A DNA stretch of 64,000 nucleotides from Cupriavidus oxalaticus (lineage in GTDB: Bacteria; Pseudomonadota; Gammaproteobacteria; Burkholderiales; Burkholderiaceae): the NCBI RefSeq assembly GCF_016894385.1, contig NZ_CP069812.1, forward strand, positions 3,472,001 to 3,536,000. The letters are read 5' to 3'. Positions 17,991-26,166 of the stretch are shown here, piece by piece. The number at the start of each line of letters is the position of its first letter. Position 1 is the stretch's first letter. The notes beneath the pieces were generated by a model that was not told where the DNA came from, ran no database searches, and saw only the letters and a program-made list of their open reading frames with translations. The translations under genes were made by a program, and so were the position numbers.

Positions 17991-19238
17991 TTAGGCCGGG
18001 CGCTGCATCTTGCAGCTGGCCTGCGGCGGCGTGGCGGCTTCCGCGGCGGAGAAGGTCTTCACCGGCTTGAAGCCCATGTCGGTGCCGTCCACCTTGAACC
18101 GGGCCTCCTTGCTGACCACCGACACCACCATCGGCAACAGCACCTGGTGGTCGTCGGCGCGCATGCTCAGTTCACCCAGCGGCCCCTTGAGCGTGGCCTT
18201 CTCCAGCGACTTGGCCAGCGCGGTGATGTTGAGCTTGCCGTTCTCGGGCCTGACCGTCTTCAGGGCCTGGCCCAGCATCTCGATGCCGAACACCGCCTGC
18301 GGCTCGACATAGGCGGGCAAGTGCCCTGCCTTGGCCTTGAAATCGCTGGCGAACTTCTCGCCCTCGGCACCGCCCGCTTCCGCGTTGAACGGATGGGCGA
18401 CATAGTGGCCGAGCGCCACGTCGCCGGCATTGCCGAGATTGCCCGGCTGGTCCAGGAACACCGTGGCGAAGCGGGTCTTGAGGCCAGCCGCCTTGGTCGA
18501 CTTCATCAGCAGCAGCAAGTCGTTCGACCAGTTGCCGGTCATCGCGGTATCGGCCTTGGTCGCGGCGATCTTGGCCACGTAAGGCGAAAAATCCTGCACC
18601 TTGTTGACGTCGTGCAGCGTCTTCTCCACCACCTGGTAGCCGCCCGCGGCCGCATCGCCGGCGATCGCCTTCTCCATGTCCATGCCCCAGGAATAGTTCT
18701 GGTTGATGGAGTACACGCGCGTGCCGAGCGCGTTGAGCGGCTTCATCGCGCCGACCAGCGCCTTGACGCGGATCTCGGCATTGGTGGCGAACTTGAAATG
18801 GTAGAAGTGGCACTTCTCGCCAGTCAGCTCCAGCGCTTCGCCGCCGACATTGAGGAACAGGATTTCCTTGCCCGGGTTGCGCAGGTTGTACTTGCGCACG
18901 TCCTCGGTCAGCTGGCCCGAGACCGCGGACGACGCGCCCTGGACCACGATCTGCACGCCGTCGGCAATGGCGGCCTTGAGCTTGTCGGCGGCGCCGGCAG
19001 GGCCACCCTGGTTGTCGTACTCCACCAGTTGCAGCGGTTCGCCGTTCCAGCCCCCGGCGGCATTGACCTTGTCGATCGCATAGCGCGCCGCGGTGCGGAA
19101 CATCAGGCCGGTCGAAGCCTGCGGGCCCGACAGCGTCTCCACGATGGCGATCTTGACCGGCGCCGCGTAGGCGGCACCCGTCAGCAGCGAGAGGGCTGCG
19201 CATGCGACAAGACGACTGAGAAAACGGCTACCGCTCAT
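17991..19238 (-). CDS. livK: ABC transporter periplasmic substrate-binding protein (LivK type)
   Basis: A 415-residue type 1 periplasmic binding protein. Residues 1-25 form a signal peptide (basic start, hydrophobic core, cleavage after AAYA). The mature part starts PVKIAIVETLSGPQASTG, the usual opening of LivK-type proteins, with GWNGEPLQLVEYDNQGGPAGAADKLK and later QNYSWGMDMEKA. It should bind the transported compound in the periplasm. As first gene of the operon, it lies behind a promoter region with a GntR operator 78 bases upstream. The ligand cannot be read; members of this family bind amino acids, amides, urea and aromatic acids. Confidence 0.87.
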   Translation of the reverse strand: MSGSRFLSRLVACAALSLLTGAAYAAPVKIAIVETLSGPQASTGLMFRTAARYAIDKVNAAGGWNGEPLQLVEYDNQGGPAGAADKLKAAIADGVQIVVQGASSAVSGQLTEDVRKYNLRNPGKEILFLNVGGEALELTGEKCHFYHFKFATNAEIRVKALVGAMKPLNALGTRVYSINQNYSWGMDMEKAIAGDAAAGGYQVVEKTLHDVNKVQDFSPYVAKIAATKADTAMTGNWSNDLLLLMKSTKAAGLKTRFATVFLDQPGNLGNAGDVALGHYVAHPFNAEAGGAEGEKFASDFKAKAGHLPAYVEPQAVFGIEMLGQALKTVRPENGKLNITALAKSLEKATLKGPLGELSMRADDHQVLLPMVVSVVSKEARFKVDGTDMGFKPVKTFSAAEAATPPQASCKMQRPA

Positions 19239-19294
19239 GGTTGTCTCCTGTTGTGATGGTCTGGCGGAACTGGCCTGGATCGAGCCCCTCAGAT

Positions 19295-19305
19295 TGGCTC
19301 GACCA
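19295..19305. promoter_or_regulatory. Secondary GntR operator half-site
   Basis: TGGCTCGACCA: one intact GACCA half-site, the other half degenerate. Its start is 21 bases from that of the perfect operator, about two helical turns, so both would be bound on the same DNA face. Confidence 0.4.
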
Positions 19306-19315
19306 CTTTTATAAT

Positions 19316-19326
19316 TGGTCAGACCA
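19316..19326. promoter_or_regulatory. Primary operator of the FadR-type GntR regulator
   Basis: A perfect palindrome TGGTC-A-GACCA. FadR-subfamily GntR regulators are known to bind TGGTNNNACCA-like sites. It lies between the divergent livK and gntR genes, 78 bases before livK and next to its likely -10 box. Confidence 0.65.
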
Positions 19327-19449
19327 GTGAAATATAGGGAGTCCAGCGGGCGTCGTCAATGTCGTATCGGCGGATCTAGGGTTTCCACGGGGCCGGCAAT
19401 TTCCGGGCAAGTTCCAGCGAAGTCGTGCGCCGGGCATGCTACATTAACC

Positions 19450-19460
19450 TGTAAGACCAG
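19450..19460. promoter_or_regulatory. Possible autoregulatory GntR operator
   Basis: CTGTAAGACCA with an intact GACCA half-site, 56 bases upstream of the regulator gene. It would allow self-regulation. The left half is degenerate, so this is a weaker call. Confidence 0.35.
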
Positions 19461-19516
19461 TTAAACACACACCGAGCCATGCCAGGCATCAAGCGCCCGT
19501 CCGAGGGGGAAGAAAG

Positions 19517-20278
19517 ATGACGTCGAGGGGATCTGCCCAGTTGCTGAAGACACCCAAGCGCGCGGAAGGGACATCGTTCTACCCGGAGCCAAAACACCTG
19601 CCTGACGAGATCGCGTCGCGGCTCACGCAAGCCATCCAGGCCGGCGAGTTCGCCGTCGGCGACCGGCTGCCCAGCGAGCGCGACCTGTGCGAGCAGTTCT
19701 CGTGCAGCCGCGCGGTGGTGCGCGAAGCCCTCTCGCAACTCAAGAGCGAGGGGCTGGTGTCGTCACGGGCCGGCAGCGGCGTGTTCGTCACCGAGCGCAG
19801 CCAGAAGCAGGCCTTCCGGATGCAGGACGTCACCATCGACGAGAAGGACTCGCTGGCCATGGTGATGGAGCTGCTGGTAACGATCGAGGTGGCGGCGACC
19901 CGGTTCGCCGCCATGCGCCGCTCGCCGGAAGACCTCAAGCGCATCAAGCGCGCGCTGATCGGCATGGAGTACGAGATCGCCAACGACCGGCTTGGCGACG
20001 AGGAAGACTATGCCTTCCACCAGGCGATCGTGGACGCCACCCACAACCCGCATTTCAGGGCCCTGTCGGAGCACCTCGAACACGGTGCGAGGCGGGTCAT
20101 CCGGCAGGCGCGCAGCAACACCAAGGCGCAGCATGCCGACCTGATCGAGGCCGTGCAGCAGGAGCACAAGGCCATCTATGACGCCATCGCCGCCGGCGAT
20201 CCCGCGCGCGCGGCGGAAGCCGCTGAGACCCACCTGCGCAATGCGGCGGAACGGCTGAACATGTACCTGAAGGGTTGA
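19517..20278 (+). CDS. GntR-family transcriptional regulator, FadR subfamily (FCD domain)
   Basis: A 253-residue regulator. The winged helix spans about residues 25-95 with LPDEIASRLTQAIQAGEF, GDRLPSERDLCEQFSCSR and the wing SRAGSGVFV. The C-terminal all-helical FCD domain binds the effector and usually a metal; likely ligand residues lie in EEDYAFHQAIVDATHNP and HKAIYDAI. It is divergent from the 13-gene livK operon, whose promoter carries a perfect FadR-type operator, so it is the probable repressor, released by the transported compound or a metabolite. The ATG at 19517 follows a GGGGGAAGAAAG ribosome site. Confidence 0.88.
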   Translation: MTSRGSAQLLKTPKRAEGTSFYPEPKHLPDEIASRLTQAIQAGEFAVGDRLPSERDLCEQFSCSRAVVREALSQLKSEGLVSSRAGSGVFVTERSQKQAFRMQDVTIDEKDSLAMVMELLVTIEVAATRFAAMRRSPEDLKRIKRALIGMEYEIANDRLGDEEDYAFHQAIVDATHNPHFRALSEHLEHGARRVIRQARSNTKAQHADLIEAVQQEHKAIYDAIAAGDPARAAEAAETHLRNAAERLNMYLKG

Positions 20279-20365
20279 AGCGGTCACGGCGCGGTCATGG
20301 TGCGACCGCGGCGGCTGGCGAACAGGCCGTCGGCATGGCCTGGGCCAAGGTATGGCAAAAACAAA

Positions 20366-20401
20366 ACGGGCTACGCGTTTGACGCGTAGCCCGTTTTTTT
20401 A
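20366..20401. terminator. Bidirectional intrinsic terminator between gntR and tRNA-Thr
   Basis: A 12-bp perfect stem ACGGGCTACGCG/CGCGTAGCCCGT with a 5-base loop, followed by seven T on the plus strand and preceded by an A-rich run that gives U on the minus strand. It can end gntR transcription and that of the sspA-sspB-tRNA unit. Confidence 0.85.
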
Positions 20402-20403
20402 TC

Positions 20404-20479
20404 TGGTGCCGGCTGCAGGACTCGAACCCGCCACCTGATGATTACAAATCAACTGCTCTACCTGATGAGCTAAGCCGGC
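20404..20479 (-). tRNA. tRNA-Thr (anticodon TGT)
   Basis: Read on the minus strand, a complete 76-base cloverleaf: acceptor GCCGGCT/AGCCGGC, D-arm AGCTCATCAGGTAGAGC, anticodon loop TTTGTAA with anticodon TGT, T-arm GGCGGGTTCGAGTCCTGC, and an encoded 3' ACCA. It lies 52 bases downstream of sspB. Confidence 0.95.
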
Positions 20480-20531
20480 ATGTTTGGTGCAGACCGCGAT
20501 TCTACTGCATCGCGGCCCACTTTGGGATGGC

Positions 20532-21020
20532 TTACTTCACCACCTTCAACGCAGGCTTCTTGCCGCCGATGCGAGGCACCGGAGGCGGCGTTTCGTCGTC
20601 GTCCGGGCCGGAGTCGGTTGTGGTAGCCGGGGTTTCGGCTTCCACCGGCGCCAGCTTGGGCGGCGGGTTGTTTTCGCGTTCGGTGGCAGCCTGCGTTTCC
20701 GGCAGGCTGCGCTCGACCGGGAAGGCCATGCCCTGCCCGTTCTCGCGGGCGTAGATGGCCAGCACGTTCTCGACGGGGACGTCGATCTTGCGCGAGACAC
20801 CGCCGAAGCGGGCGCTGAAGGTGATCCACTCGTTGCCCATATCCAGGCCGCTGGTGGCGTCGAAGCTCACGTTCAGCACGATCTCGTTGTTCTTGACGAA
20901 CTCGCGCGGCACGTTGGTGTTGGCGTCGACGAACACGGCGATGTACGGCGTGAAGCCGTTGTCCGTGCACCACTCATAAATGGCGCGGATCAGGTAAGGC
21001 TTGGTGGAGGTTTCAGGCAT
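20532..21020 (-). CDS. sspB: ClpXP protease specificity-enhancing factor SspB
   Basis: A 162-residue adaptor that binds ssrA-tagged proteins and delivers them to ClpXP. The N-terminal fold shows KPYLIRAIYEWCTDNGFTPYI and NVSFDATSGLDMGNEWITFSARFGG, both diagnostic of SspB. An acidic/proline-rich linker follows and the protein ends in a short basic tail (RIGGKKPALKVVK), the ClpX-docking peptide of the family. It lies 57 bases downstream of sspA, the usual sspAB order. Confidence 0.93.
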   Translation of the reverse strand: MPETSTKPYLIRAIYEWCTDNGFTPYIAVFVDANTNVPREFVKNNEIVLNVSFDATSGLDMGNEWITFSARFGGVSRKIDVPVENVLAIYARENGQGMAFPVERSLPETQAATERENNPPPKLAPVEAETPATTTDSGPDDDETPPPVPRIGGKKPALKVVK

Positions 21021-21077
21021 TGTGCTTCCAGTGGCGCCGTGATGGCCCGAGGGCAGTTGCCGTCGGGCCGGTGCCGA

Positions 21078-21689
21078 TTAGCGGCGCATCACCTTCTCGG
21101 AAGGGGTGAGCGCTTCGATGTACGCGGGACGGCTGAAAATGCGTTCAGCATACTTCAGCAGCGGTGCGGCGTTCTTCGACAGTTCGATGCCGTAGTGGTC
21201 CAGGCGCCACAGCAGCGGCGCGATGGCGACGTCGAGCATCGAGAATTCTTCGCCCAGCATGTACTTGTTCTTGACGAAGATCGGCGCGAGCTGCGTCAAA
21301 CGGTCGCGGATCGCGGCGCGGGCGCGTTCGTGGTTCTTCTCCGCAGCCTTGCCTTTTTCGTTCTCGAGCGTGTACACGTGCGTGAACAGTTCCTTTTCGA
21401 AGTTGAACAGGAACAGTCGGGCGCGGGCGCGCTGGACCGGATCGGCCGGCATCAGCTGGGGATGCGGGAAGCGCTCGTCGATGTATTCGTTGATGATGTT
21501 CGACTCATACAGGATGAGGTCGCGCTCGACCAGGATGGGCACCTGGCCGTAGGGGTTCATCACCGAAATATCTTCGGGCTTGTTGAACAGGTCGACGTCG
21601 CGGATTTCAAAATCCATGCCCTTTTCGAACAGGACAAGGCGGCAACGTTGGGAAAACGGGCAAGTCGTACCCGAATACAACACCATCAT
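21078..21689 (-). CDS. sspA: Stringent starvation protein A (glutathione S-transferase fold)
   Basis: A 203-residue GST-fold protein that binds RNA polymerase in E. coli and helps starvation and acid-stress responses. The thioredoxin-like N-terminal domain (GTTCPFSQRCRLVLFEKGM, NPYGQVPILVERD, LYESNIINEYIDE) and the helical C-terminal domain are complete. Two adjacent ATG codons (21689 and 21686) could serve as start; the longer open frame would add a non-family extension. It is transcribed with sspB. Confidence 0.93.
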   Translation of the reverse strand: MMVLYSGTTCPFSQRCRLVLFEKGMDFEIRDVDLFNKPEDISVMNPYGQVPILVERDLILYESNIINEYIDERFPHPQLMPADPVQRARARLFLFNFEKELFTHVYTLENEKGKAAEKNHERARAAIRDRLTQLAPIFVKNKYMLGEEFSMLDVAIAPLLWRLDHYGIELSKNAAPLLKYAERIFSRPAYIEALTPSEKVMRR

Positions 21690-21826
21690 GGTTGGATTCC
21701 TTGGGCTTAGCCGGAGCTGGGTCGGACGGTAAGGTCTGCCATTCTGCCAAAAGCGGATACCGAAAAGCAAATAAGTGGCAATTAATCCACTCAACAAGGC
21801 ATGTTGAGTCACCCCGGTGCAATAGA

Positions 21827-21872
21827 AAAGGCCAGAGCGATGCTGCTTTCGCAACGTCGGCATCTGGCCTTT
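21827..21872 (-). terminator. Intrinsic terminator of petABC
   Basis: On the minus strand AAAGGCCAGATGC pairs with a complementary distal arm ending TCTGGCCTTTTCTATT, a stem plus U-rich tail 39 bases after the petC stop. Confidence 0.6.
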
Positions 21873-21910
21873 GGCGTGGCTGCCCTCCTCCGGGCTGCCG
21901 CCAGCAAGAC

Positions 21911-22654
21911 TTACTTCACATCCTTCCAGTAGGCCGCGTTCAGGCGCCACGCAAAGACGGTGAACATGCCCAGGAACAGCAGCACCCACACGCCAAGGCG
22001 CTTGCGGTGGTTCTGCGCGGGCTCCGCCATCCAGTCCAGGAAGCTGACCAGGTCTGCGGTGGCCTGGTCATATTCGACCTTGCTCATCTTGCCCGGACTC
22101 AGTTGCTCGAAGCCGGCGAACTTGTGCACCTTCTCGCCATGCTCTTCCACTTCCGTGAACTTGGCGGCGCGCTGGCCCTGCAGTTCCCACAGCACGTGCG
22201 GCATGCCGACGCTCGGGAACACCAGGTTGTTCCAGCCGGTGGCGCGGCTGTCGTCGCGGTAGAAGGTGCGCAGGTAGGTATAGAGCCAGTCGTCACCGCG
22301 CGCACGCGCAATCACCGACAGGTCCGGCGGCTGCGCACCGAAGAAGGCCTTGGCTTCCTTCGGCTGCATGGCGATGGTCATGGTCTCGCCAACCTTGTCC
22401 GCGGTGAACAGCAGGTTCTGGCGGATCTGGTCGTCAGTGAGGCCAATGTCCTTGAGCCGGTTGTAGCGCATCATCGAAGCGCCGTGGCAGTTCAGGCAGT
22501 AGTTGACGAACAGCTTGGCGCCGCGCTGCAGCGACGACAGGTCGGCAGTGTTCACCGGTGCCGGCTCCAGCGGGAAGCTTCCCTCTGCAGCCATGGCGGG
22601 CGCGCCGGTAAAGCAGGCGCCGGCCAGCGCGATGATCGAAAGCAGCTTTTTCAT
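21911..22654 (-). CDS. petC: Cytochrome c1 subunit of the bc1 complex
   Basis: A 247-residue membrane-anchored c-type cytochrome. A Sec signal (residues 1-22, cleavage at AMA-AEG) is followed by the single heme site CLNCH at about residues 53-57. The axial methionine is probably in VFPSVGMPHVLW. One transmembrane helix near the C-terminus (LGVWVLLFLGMFTVFAW) anchors it. It passes electrons from the Rieske protein to cytochrome c. It is the last gene of petA-petB-petC, 36 bases after petB. Confidence 0.95.
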   Translation of the reverse strand: MKKLLSIIALAGACFTGAPAMAAEGSFPLEPAPVNTADLSSLQRGAKLFVNYCLNCHGASMMRYNRLKDIGLTDDQIRQNLLFTADKVGETMTIAMQPKEAKAFFGAQPPDLSVIARARGDDWLYTYLRTFYRDDSRATGWNNLVFPSVGMPHVLWELQGQRAAKFTEVEEHGEKVHKFAGFEQLSPGKMSKVEYDQATADLVSFLDWMAEPAQNHRKRLGVWVLLFLGMFTVFAWRLNAAYWKDVK

Positions 22655-22690
22655 CTTGTGTCCTTGTGCTCTTGTCGGGGTTCGCGTCGC

Positions 22691-24094
22691 TCAGTGCGGA
22701 TGGAACGTGACACGCTCCGGCACCGGCTTGAACTCGCCGGCACGGCTCCACAGCGGCATGGTCAGGAAGAAGGCGAAGTACAGCAGCGTACCGAGCTGCG
22801 ACACCTTCTCACCAACCGGCGACGGCGGTTGCACGCCGAGATAGCCGAGCACCAGGAACACCACCACAAAGACGATCAGGATGGTCTTGTGGAAAGCGGG
22901 ACGATAGCGGATGGACTTGACCGGCGAGCAGTCCAGCCACGGCAGGAAGAACAGGATCACGACCGAGCCGCCCATCACCAGCACGCCCCAGAACTTGGCG
23001 TCGATGAAGTAGAAGCCCACGGCCAGGATCACGGCGGTGGCAATCGCGCCGATCTTGACGCGCGCGTCCTTGCTGCGCAGGAACACCATGCCGAGCAGCA
23101 GCGCGAAGAACACCCACAGGATCGGCAGGAAGTTCGACGTGGTGGCGCGCAGCATCGAGTAGAACGGCGTGAAGTACCAGACCGGTGCGATATGCGGCGG
23201 CGTCTTCAGCGGGTCAGCCGGGAAGAAGTTGTTGTGCTCCAGGAAATAGCCGCCCACTTCCGGGAAGAAGAAGATCACCGCCGAGAAGATGATCAGGAAG
23301 CCCGAAACGCCCAACAGGTCATGCACCGAGTAGTACGGGTGGAACGGGATGCCGTCCAGCGGGACGCCGTTCTCATCCTTCTTCGCCTTGATCTCGACGC
23401 CGTCCGGGTTGTTCGAGCCCACTTCGTGCAGCGCGATGATGTGCGCGATCACCAGGGCCAGCAGCACCAGCGGCACCGCGATGACGTGGAACGAGAAGAA
23501 GCGGTTCAGCGTGGCATCGCTCACCACGTAGTCGCCGCGGATGAACAGCGACAGGTCCTGGCCGATCACCGGAATCGCCGAGAACAGGTTCACGATCACC
23601 TGCGCGCCCCAGTACGACATCTGGCCCCACGGCAGCAGGTAGCCCATGAAGGCTTCCGCCATCAGGCACAGGAAGATCAGGCAGCCGAAGATCCAGACCA
23701 GTTCACGCGGCTTGCGGTACGAACCGTAAAGCAGCCCGCGGAACATATGCAGGTAGACCACGACAAAGAAGGCCGAGGCGCCGGTCGAATGCATGTAGCG
23801 CACCAGCCAGCCCCACGGGACTTCGCGCATGATGTATTCCACGCTGGCGAAGGCCACGGGAATGCCGGCGGCGTTGAGCGTGCCGTCCGGCTTGTAGTTC
23901 ATCACCAGGAAAATGCCCGTGACGATCTGGATCACCAGCACCAGCAGCGCGAGCGAACCGAAGAAGTACCAGAAGTTGAAGTTCTTCGGCGCGTAGTACC
24001 TGGAAAGGTGGTCTTCCCACAGTTGCGTTGCCGGGAAGCGGGCGTCGATCCAGCCCATCAGGCCGGTCGTCTTGACTTGTTTTTCGGCCGCCAT
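22691..24094 (-). CDS. petB: Cytochrome b subunit of the bc1 complex
   Basis: A 467-residue multi-helix membrane protein carrying the two b hemes. It shows the heme-ligand region around GWLVRYMHSTGAS and FYSFHV-like histidines, the quinol-site PEWY-type motif written here APVWYFTPFY, and about eight to nine transmembrane segments. Compared with mitochondrial-type proteins it has the longer C-terminal part common in beta-proteobacteria. It begins two bases after petA, so the two are co-translated. Confidence 0.95.
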   Translation of the reverse strand: MAAEKQVKTTGLMGWIDARFPATQLWEDHLSRYYAPKNFNFWYFFGSLALLVLVIQIVTGIFLVMNYKPDGTLNAAGIPVAFASVEYIMREVPWGWLVRYMHSTGASAFFVVVYLHMFRGLLYGSYRKPRELVWIFGCLIFLCLMAEAFMGYLLPWGQMSYWGAQVIVNLFSAIPVIGQDLSLFIRGDYVVSDATLNRFFSFHVIAVPLVLLALVIAHIIALHEVGSNNPDGVEIKAKKDENGVPLDGIPFHPYYSVHDLLGVSGFLIIFSAVIFFFPEVGGYFLEHNNFFPADPLKTPPHIAPVWYFTPFYSMLRATTSNFLPILWVFFALLLGMVFLRSKDARVKIGAIATAVILAVGFYFIDAKFWGVLVMGGSVVILFFLPWLDCSPVKSIRYRPAFHKTILIVFVVVFLVLGYLGVQPPSPVGEKVSQLGTLLYFAFFLTMPLWSRAGEFKPVPERVTFHPH

Positions 24095-24096
24095 GA

Positions 24097-24714
24097 TCAG
24101 GCTTCTCCTTTCTCATCCTTGCCGATCACGATCTTGGTGTCAGTCAGGAATTGGTAGGGGGGAACATCGAGATTCTGCGGAGCCGGCTTGTTCTTGAAGA
24201 CGCGCCCGGCGAGGTCGAAGGTCGAGCCATGACAGGGGCAGAGGAAACCGGGATCGGCGCCCAGCTGAGGATTGGCACCGGGAGCGAAGGGGCCGGAAGG
24301 CGAGCAGCCGAGATGGGAACAGATGCCGACCACGACCAGCACGTCCTTGTGTTCTGCGCGGGAACGGGTTTCGTTCTTGCAGTAGTCGGGCGTCTGCATG
24401 GTAAAGGGGAGTTCGGAATTGGGATCGGCGACTTCACCGTCCGTCTTCTTCAGCGACGCCAGTTGTTCCTCGGTCCGCTTCATGATCCAGACCGGCTTGC
24501 CGCGCCATTCGACAGTCATCATCTCGCCCGGCTTCAGCGCACTGATATCTGCTTCGACTGGCGCACCCGCGGCCTTGGCTTTCTCCGATGGTGCAAAGGT
24601 ACTGACGAAAGGAACCGCTACCGCTACGCCTCCGACGCCGCCAGCGACGGATGTCGCGATCAACCAATTGCGGCGACCTTTATCCACGCTCTTCACGTCT
24701 TGCTGGTCACTCAT
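24097..24714 (-). CDS. petA: Rieske iron-sulfur subunit of the bc1 complex
   Basis: A 205-residue protein with the two Rieske cluster motifs CSHLGC and CPCHGS, spaced by a loop typical of bc1 proteins, and a disulfide cysteine pair within them. The N-terminus has a twin arginine (KGRRNWLIATSVAGG) before an uncleaved hydrophobic anchor, marking it as a Tat substrate. It moves electrons from quinol to cytochrome c1. It heads the petABC operon. Confidence 0.95.
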   Translation of the reverse strand: MSDQQDVKSVDKGRRNWLIATSVAGGVGGVAVAVPFVSTFAPSEKAKAAGAPVEADISALKPGEMMTVEWRGKPVWIMKRTEEQLASLKKTDGEVADPNSELPFTMQTPDYCKNETRSRAEHKDVLVVVGICSHLGCSPSGPFAPGANPQLGADPGFLCPCHGSTFDLAGRVFKNKPAPQNLDVPPYQFLTDTKIVIGKDEKGEA

Positions 24715-24928
24715 TCCAAACCCCAGGGGAAGTCAATTTAGATTTTGCGTCAACCATAAAGTGTACCTTAGACATCTGCGCACTAGATAGGCGCAAATTG
24801 CCTTGTCCATGCGCGATAATCGGACATGCAAGCCGGAAATCCGCCACCAGACTTGCTTTCCGGGCAGTGATGCGGCAGGCTGATAGCTTGATACCGTTCA
24901 TCGCTAGCAACAAGAAGGAGAACCCCCC

Positions 24929-25354
24929 ATGGGCATGATCTCGGAATTCAAGACCTTCGCAATGCGCGGCAACGTCATCGACCTTGCGGTCGGTGTGATC
25001 ATCGGCGCCGCTTTCGGGAAAATCGTGGATTCAGTGGTCAATGACCTGATCATGCCGGTAGTGGGCCGTGTAGTCGGGAAGCTGGACTTTTCTAGTATGT
25101 TTGTCATGCTGGCCGATCCACCGCCTGGAACGCCAATGACATTGGATGCACTGAAGAAGGCTGGCGTGCCCGTATTTGCCTATGGCAATTTCCTGACTAT
25201 CGTTGTCAACTTTCTGATCCTGGCCTTCATCATCTTCATGATGGTGCGCGCGTTCAACAAGATGCGCGAGAAGGAGCCGCCCCCGCCGCCGGCCGCACCG
25301 CCTGAAGAAGTGGCACTGCTGCGCGAGATCCGCGATGCCCTCAAGGCGCGCTGA
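24929..25354 (+). CDS. mscL: Large-conductance mechanosensitive channel
   Basis: A 141-residue MscL, the pentameric emergency valve that opens when membrane tension is high. The N-terminal helix [37 protein letters not shown] is the family signature; a second transmembrane helix ([19 protein letters not shown]) and a charged C-terminal helix after a Pro-rich stretch follow. A good AAGGAG ribosome site precedes the ATG. It stands as a single gene divergent from petA, with a terminator directly behind it. Confidence 0.96.
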   Translation: MGMISEFKTFAMRGNVIDLAVGVIIGAAFGKIVDSVVNDLIMPVVGRVVGKLDFSSMFVMLADPPPGTPMTLDALKKAGVPVFAYGNFLTIVVNFLILAFIIFMMVRAFNKMREKEPPPPPAAPPEEVALLREIRDALKAR

Positions 25355-25369
25355 GTGCAGAACGATAAA

Positions 25370-25388
25370 ACGGCCCCGATGGGGCCGT
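25370..25388. terminator. Bidirectional terminator between mscL and the Nif3-family gene
   Basis: Perfect 8-bp stem ACGGCCCC/GGGGCCGT with a 3-base loop, flanked by ATAAAA and TATTGTTTT, so a U-rich tail exists on both strands. Confidence 0.75.
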
Positions 25389-25399
25389 ATTGTTTTGCG

Positions 25400-26146
25400 T
25401 CAGACGGGATTGGGAATATCGATGAACGTGTGCCGCAGTCCGAAGCGTTGCGCCACATGGTCGCCCAGTGAGCGGATGCCGTAGCGCTCGGTGGCATGAT
25501 GGCCAGCAGCCAGATATGCCACGCCGCTCTCGCGCGCGAGGTGCGTGGTCTGCTCCGAGACCTCGCCGCTGAGGTAGGCGTCGACGCCCGCCGCCACCGC
25601 CGCATCGAAGTAGCCTTGCGCCCCACCAGTGCACCAGCCGATCGTGCGGATCATCTGCTCCGGCTCTCCGATTGACAGCGGCTCGCGCCCGAGCACGCCG
25701 CCGACGTGCGCCGCCAGCGCGGACAGCGGCATCGGCGCGGGCAAGGTGCCGATCCAGCCGAGCTGGTCGTCGCTGAAACGCGCCGTCGGCGTGAAGCCGA
25801 GTTGCAGCCCGAGCTGCGCGTTGTTGCCGAATTCCGGATGGTTGTCCAGCGGCAGGTGGAACGCAAACAGGTTGATGTCGGCGCCAAGCAGCCGCTTCAA
25901 GCGCGCATGCTTCTGCCCGACCACGCGCGCATCCTCGTTTTTCCAGAAATAGCCATGATGGACCAGGATGGCATCGGCGCCGGCTTCGGCCGCGGCCTCG
26001 ACCAGTGCCAGGCTCGCCGTGACGCCGGTGACGATGTGAGTGACTTCCGGTCGACCTTGCACTTGCAGCCCGTTGGGACAATAGTCCTTGTAACGGGAAA
26101 CTTCCAACAGGTCGTTCAAGTACAATTCAAGCTCTTTTGTTTTCAT
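25400..26146 (-). CDS. Nif3-like dinuclear metal-centre hydrolase-fold protein (YbgI family)
   Basis: A 248-residue Nif3/YbgI family protein. Family hallmarks are [21 protein letters not shown], the metal-binding [32 protein letters not shown] and the C-terminal HHATERYG. These proteins form hexameric rings with a two-metal site; the physiological reaction is unsettled, although GTP cyclohydrolase-like and repair roles have been proposed. It is divergent from the DegS-type protease, with only about 20 bases between their starts. Confidence 0.87.
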   Translation of the reverse strand: MKTKELELYLNDLLEVSRYKDYCPNGLQVQGRPEVTHIVTGVTASLALVEAAAEAGADAILVHHGYFWKNEDARVVGQKHARLKRLLGADINLFAFHLPLDNHPEFGNNAQLGLQLGFTPTARFSDDQLGWIGTLPAPMPLSALAAHVGGVLGREPLSIGEPEQMIRTIGWCTGGAQGYFDAAVAAGVDAYLSGEVSEQTTHLARESGVAYLAAGHHATERYGIRSLGDHVAQRFGLRHTFIDIPNPV

Positions 26147-26166
26147 TTTCTGCTCAAAACTCCAAT

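Larger units (their letters stand above)
19239..19516. promoter_or_regulatory. Divergent promoter region between livK operon and GntR regulator
   Basis: These 278 bases separate the divergent livK and gntR genes. They contain three copies of the GACCA half-site (19295-19305, 19316-19326, 19450-19460). On the minus strand an AT-rich stretch reads AATTATAAAA at 19307-19316, usable as a -10 box and abutting the perfect operator, so repressor binding would block livK transcription. Confidence 0.6.

Noticed and set aside
21692-24157. An 821-codon plus-strand open frame over petABC
   Set aside because: Antisense to cytochrome genes with certain motifs; the composition is Arg/His/Gln rich and without family features.
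26137-26166. TTG start for the DegS-type protease 30 bases upstream of the chosen ATG
   Set aside because: It would overlap the start of the divergent Nif3-family gene and adds polar residues ahead of the membrane anchor.
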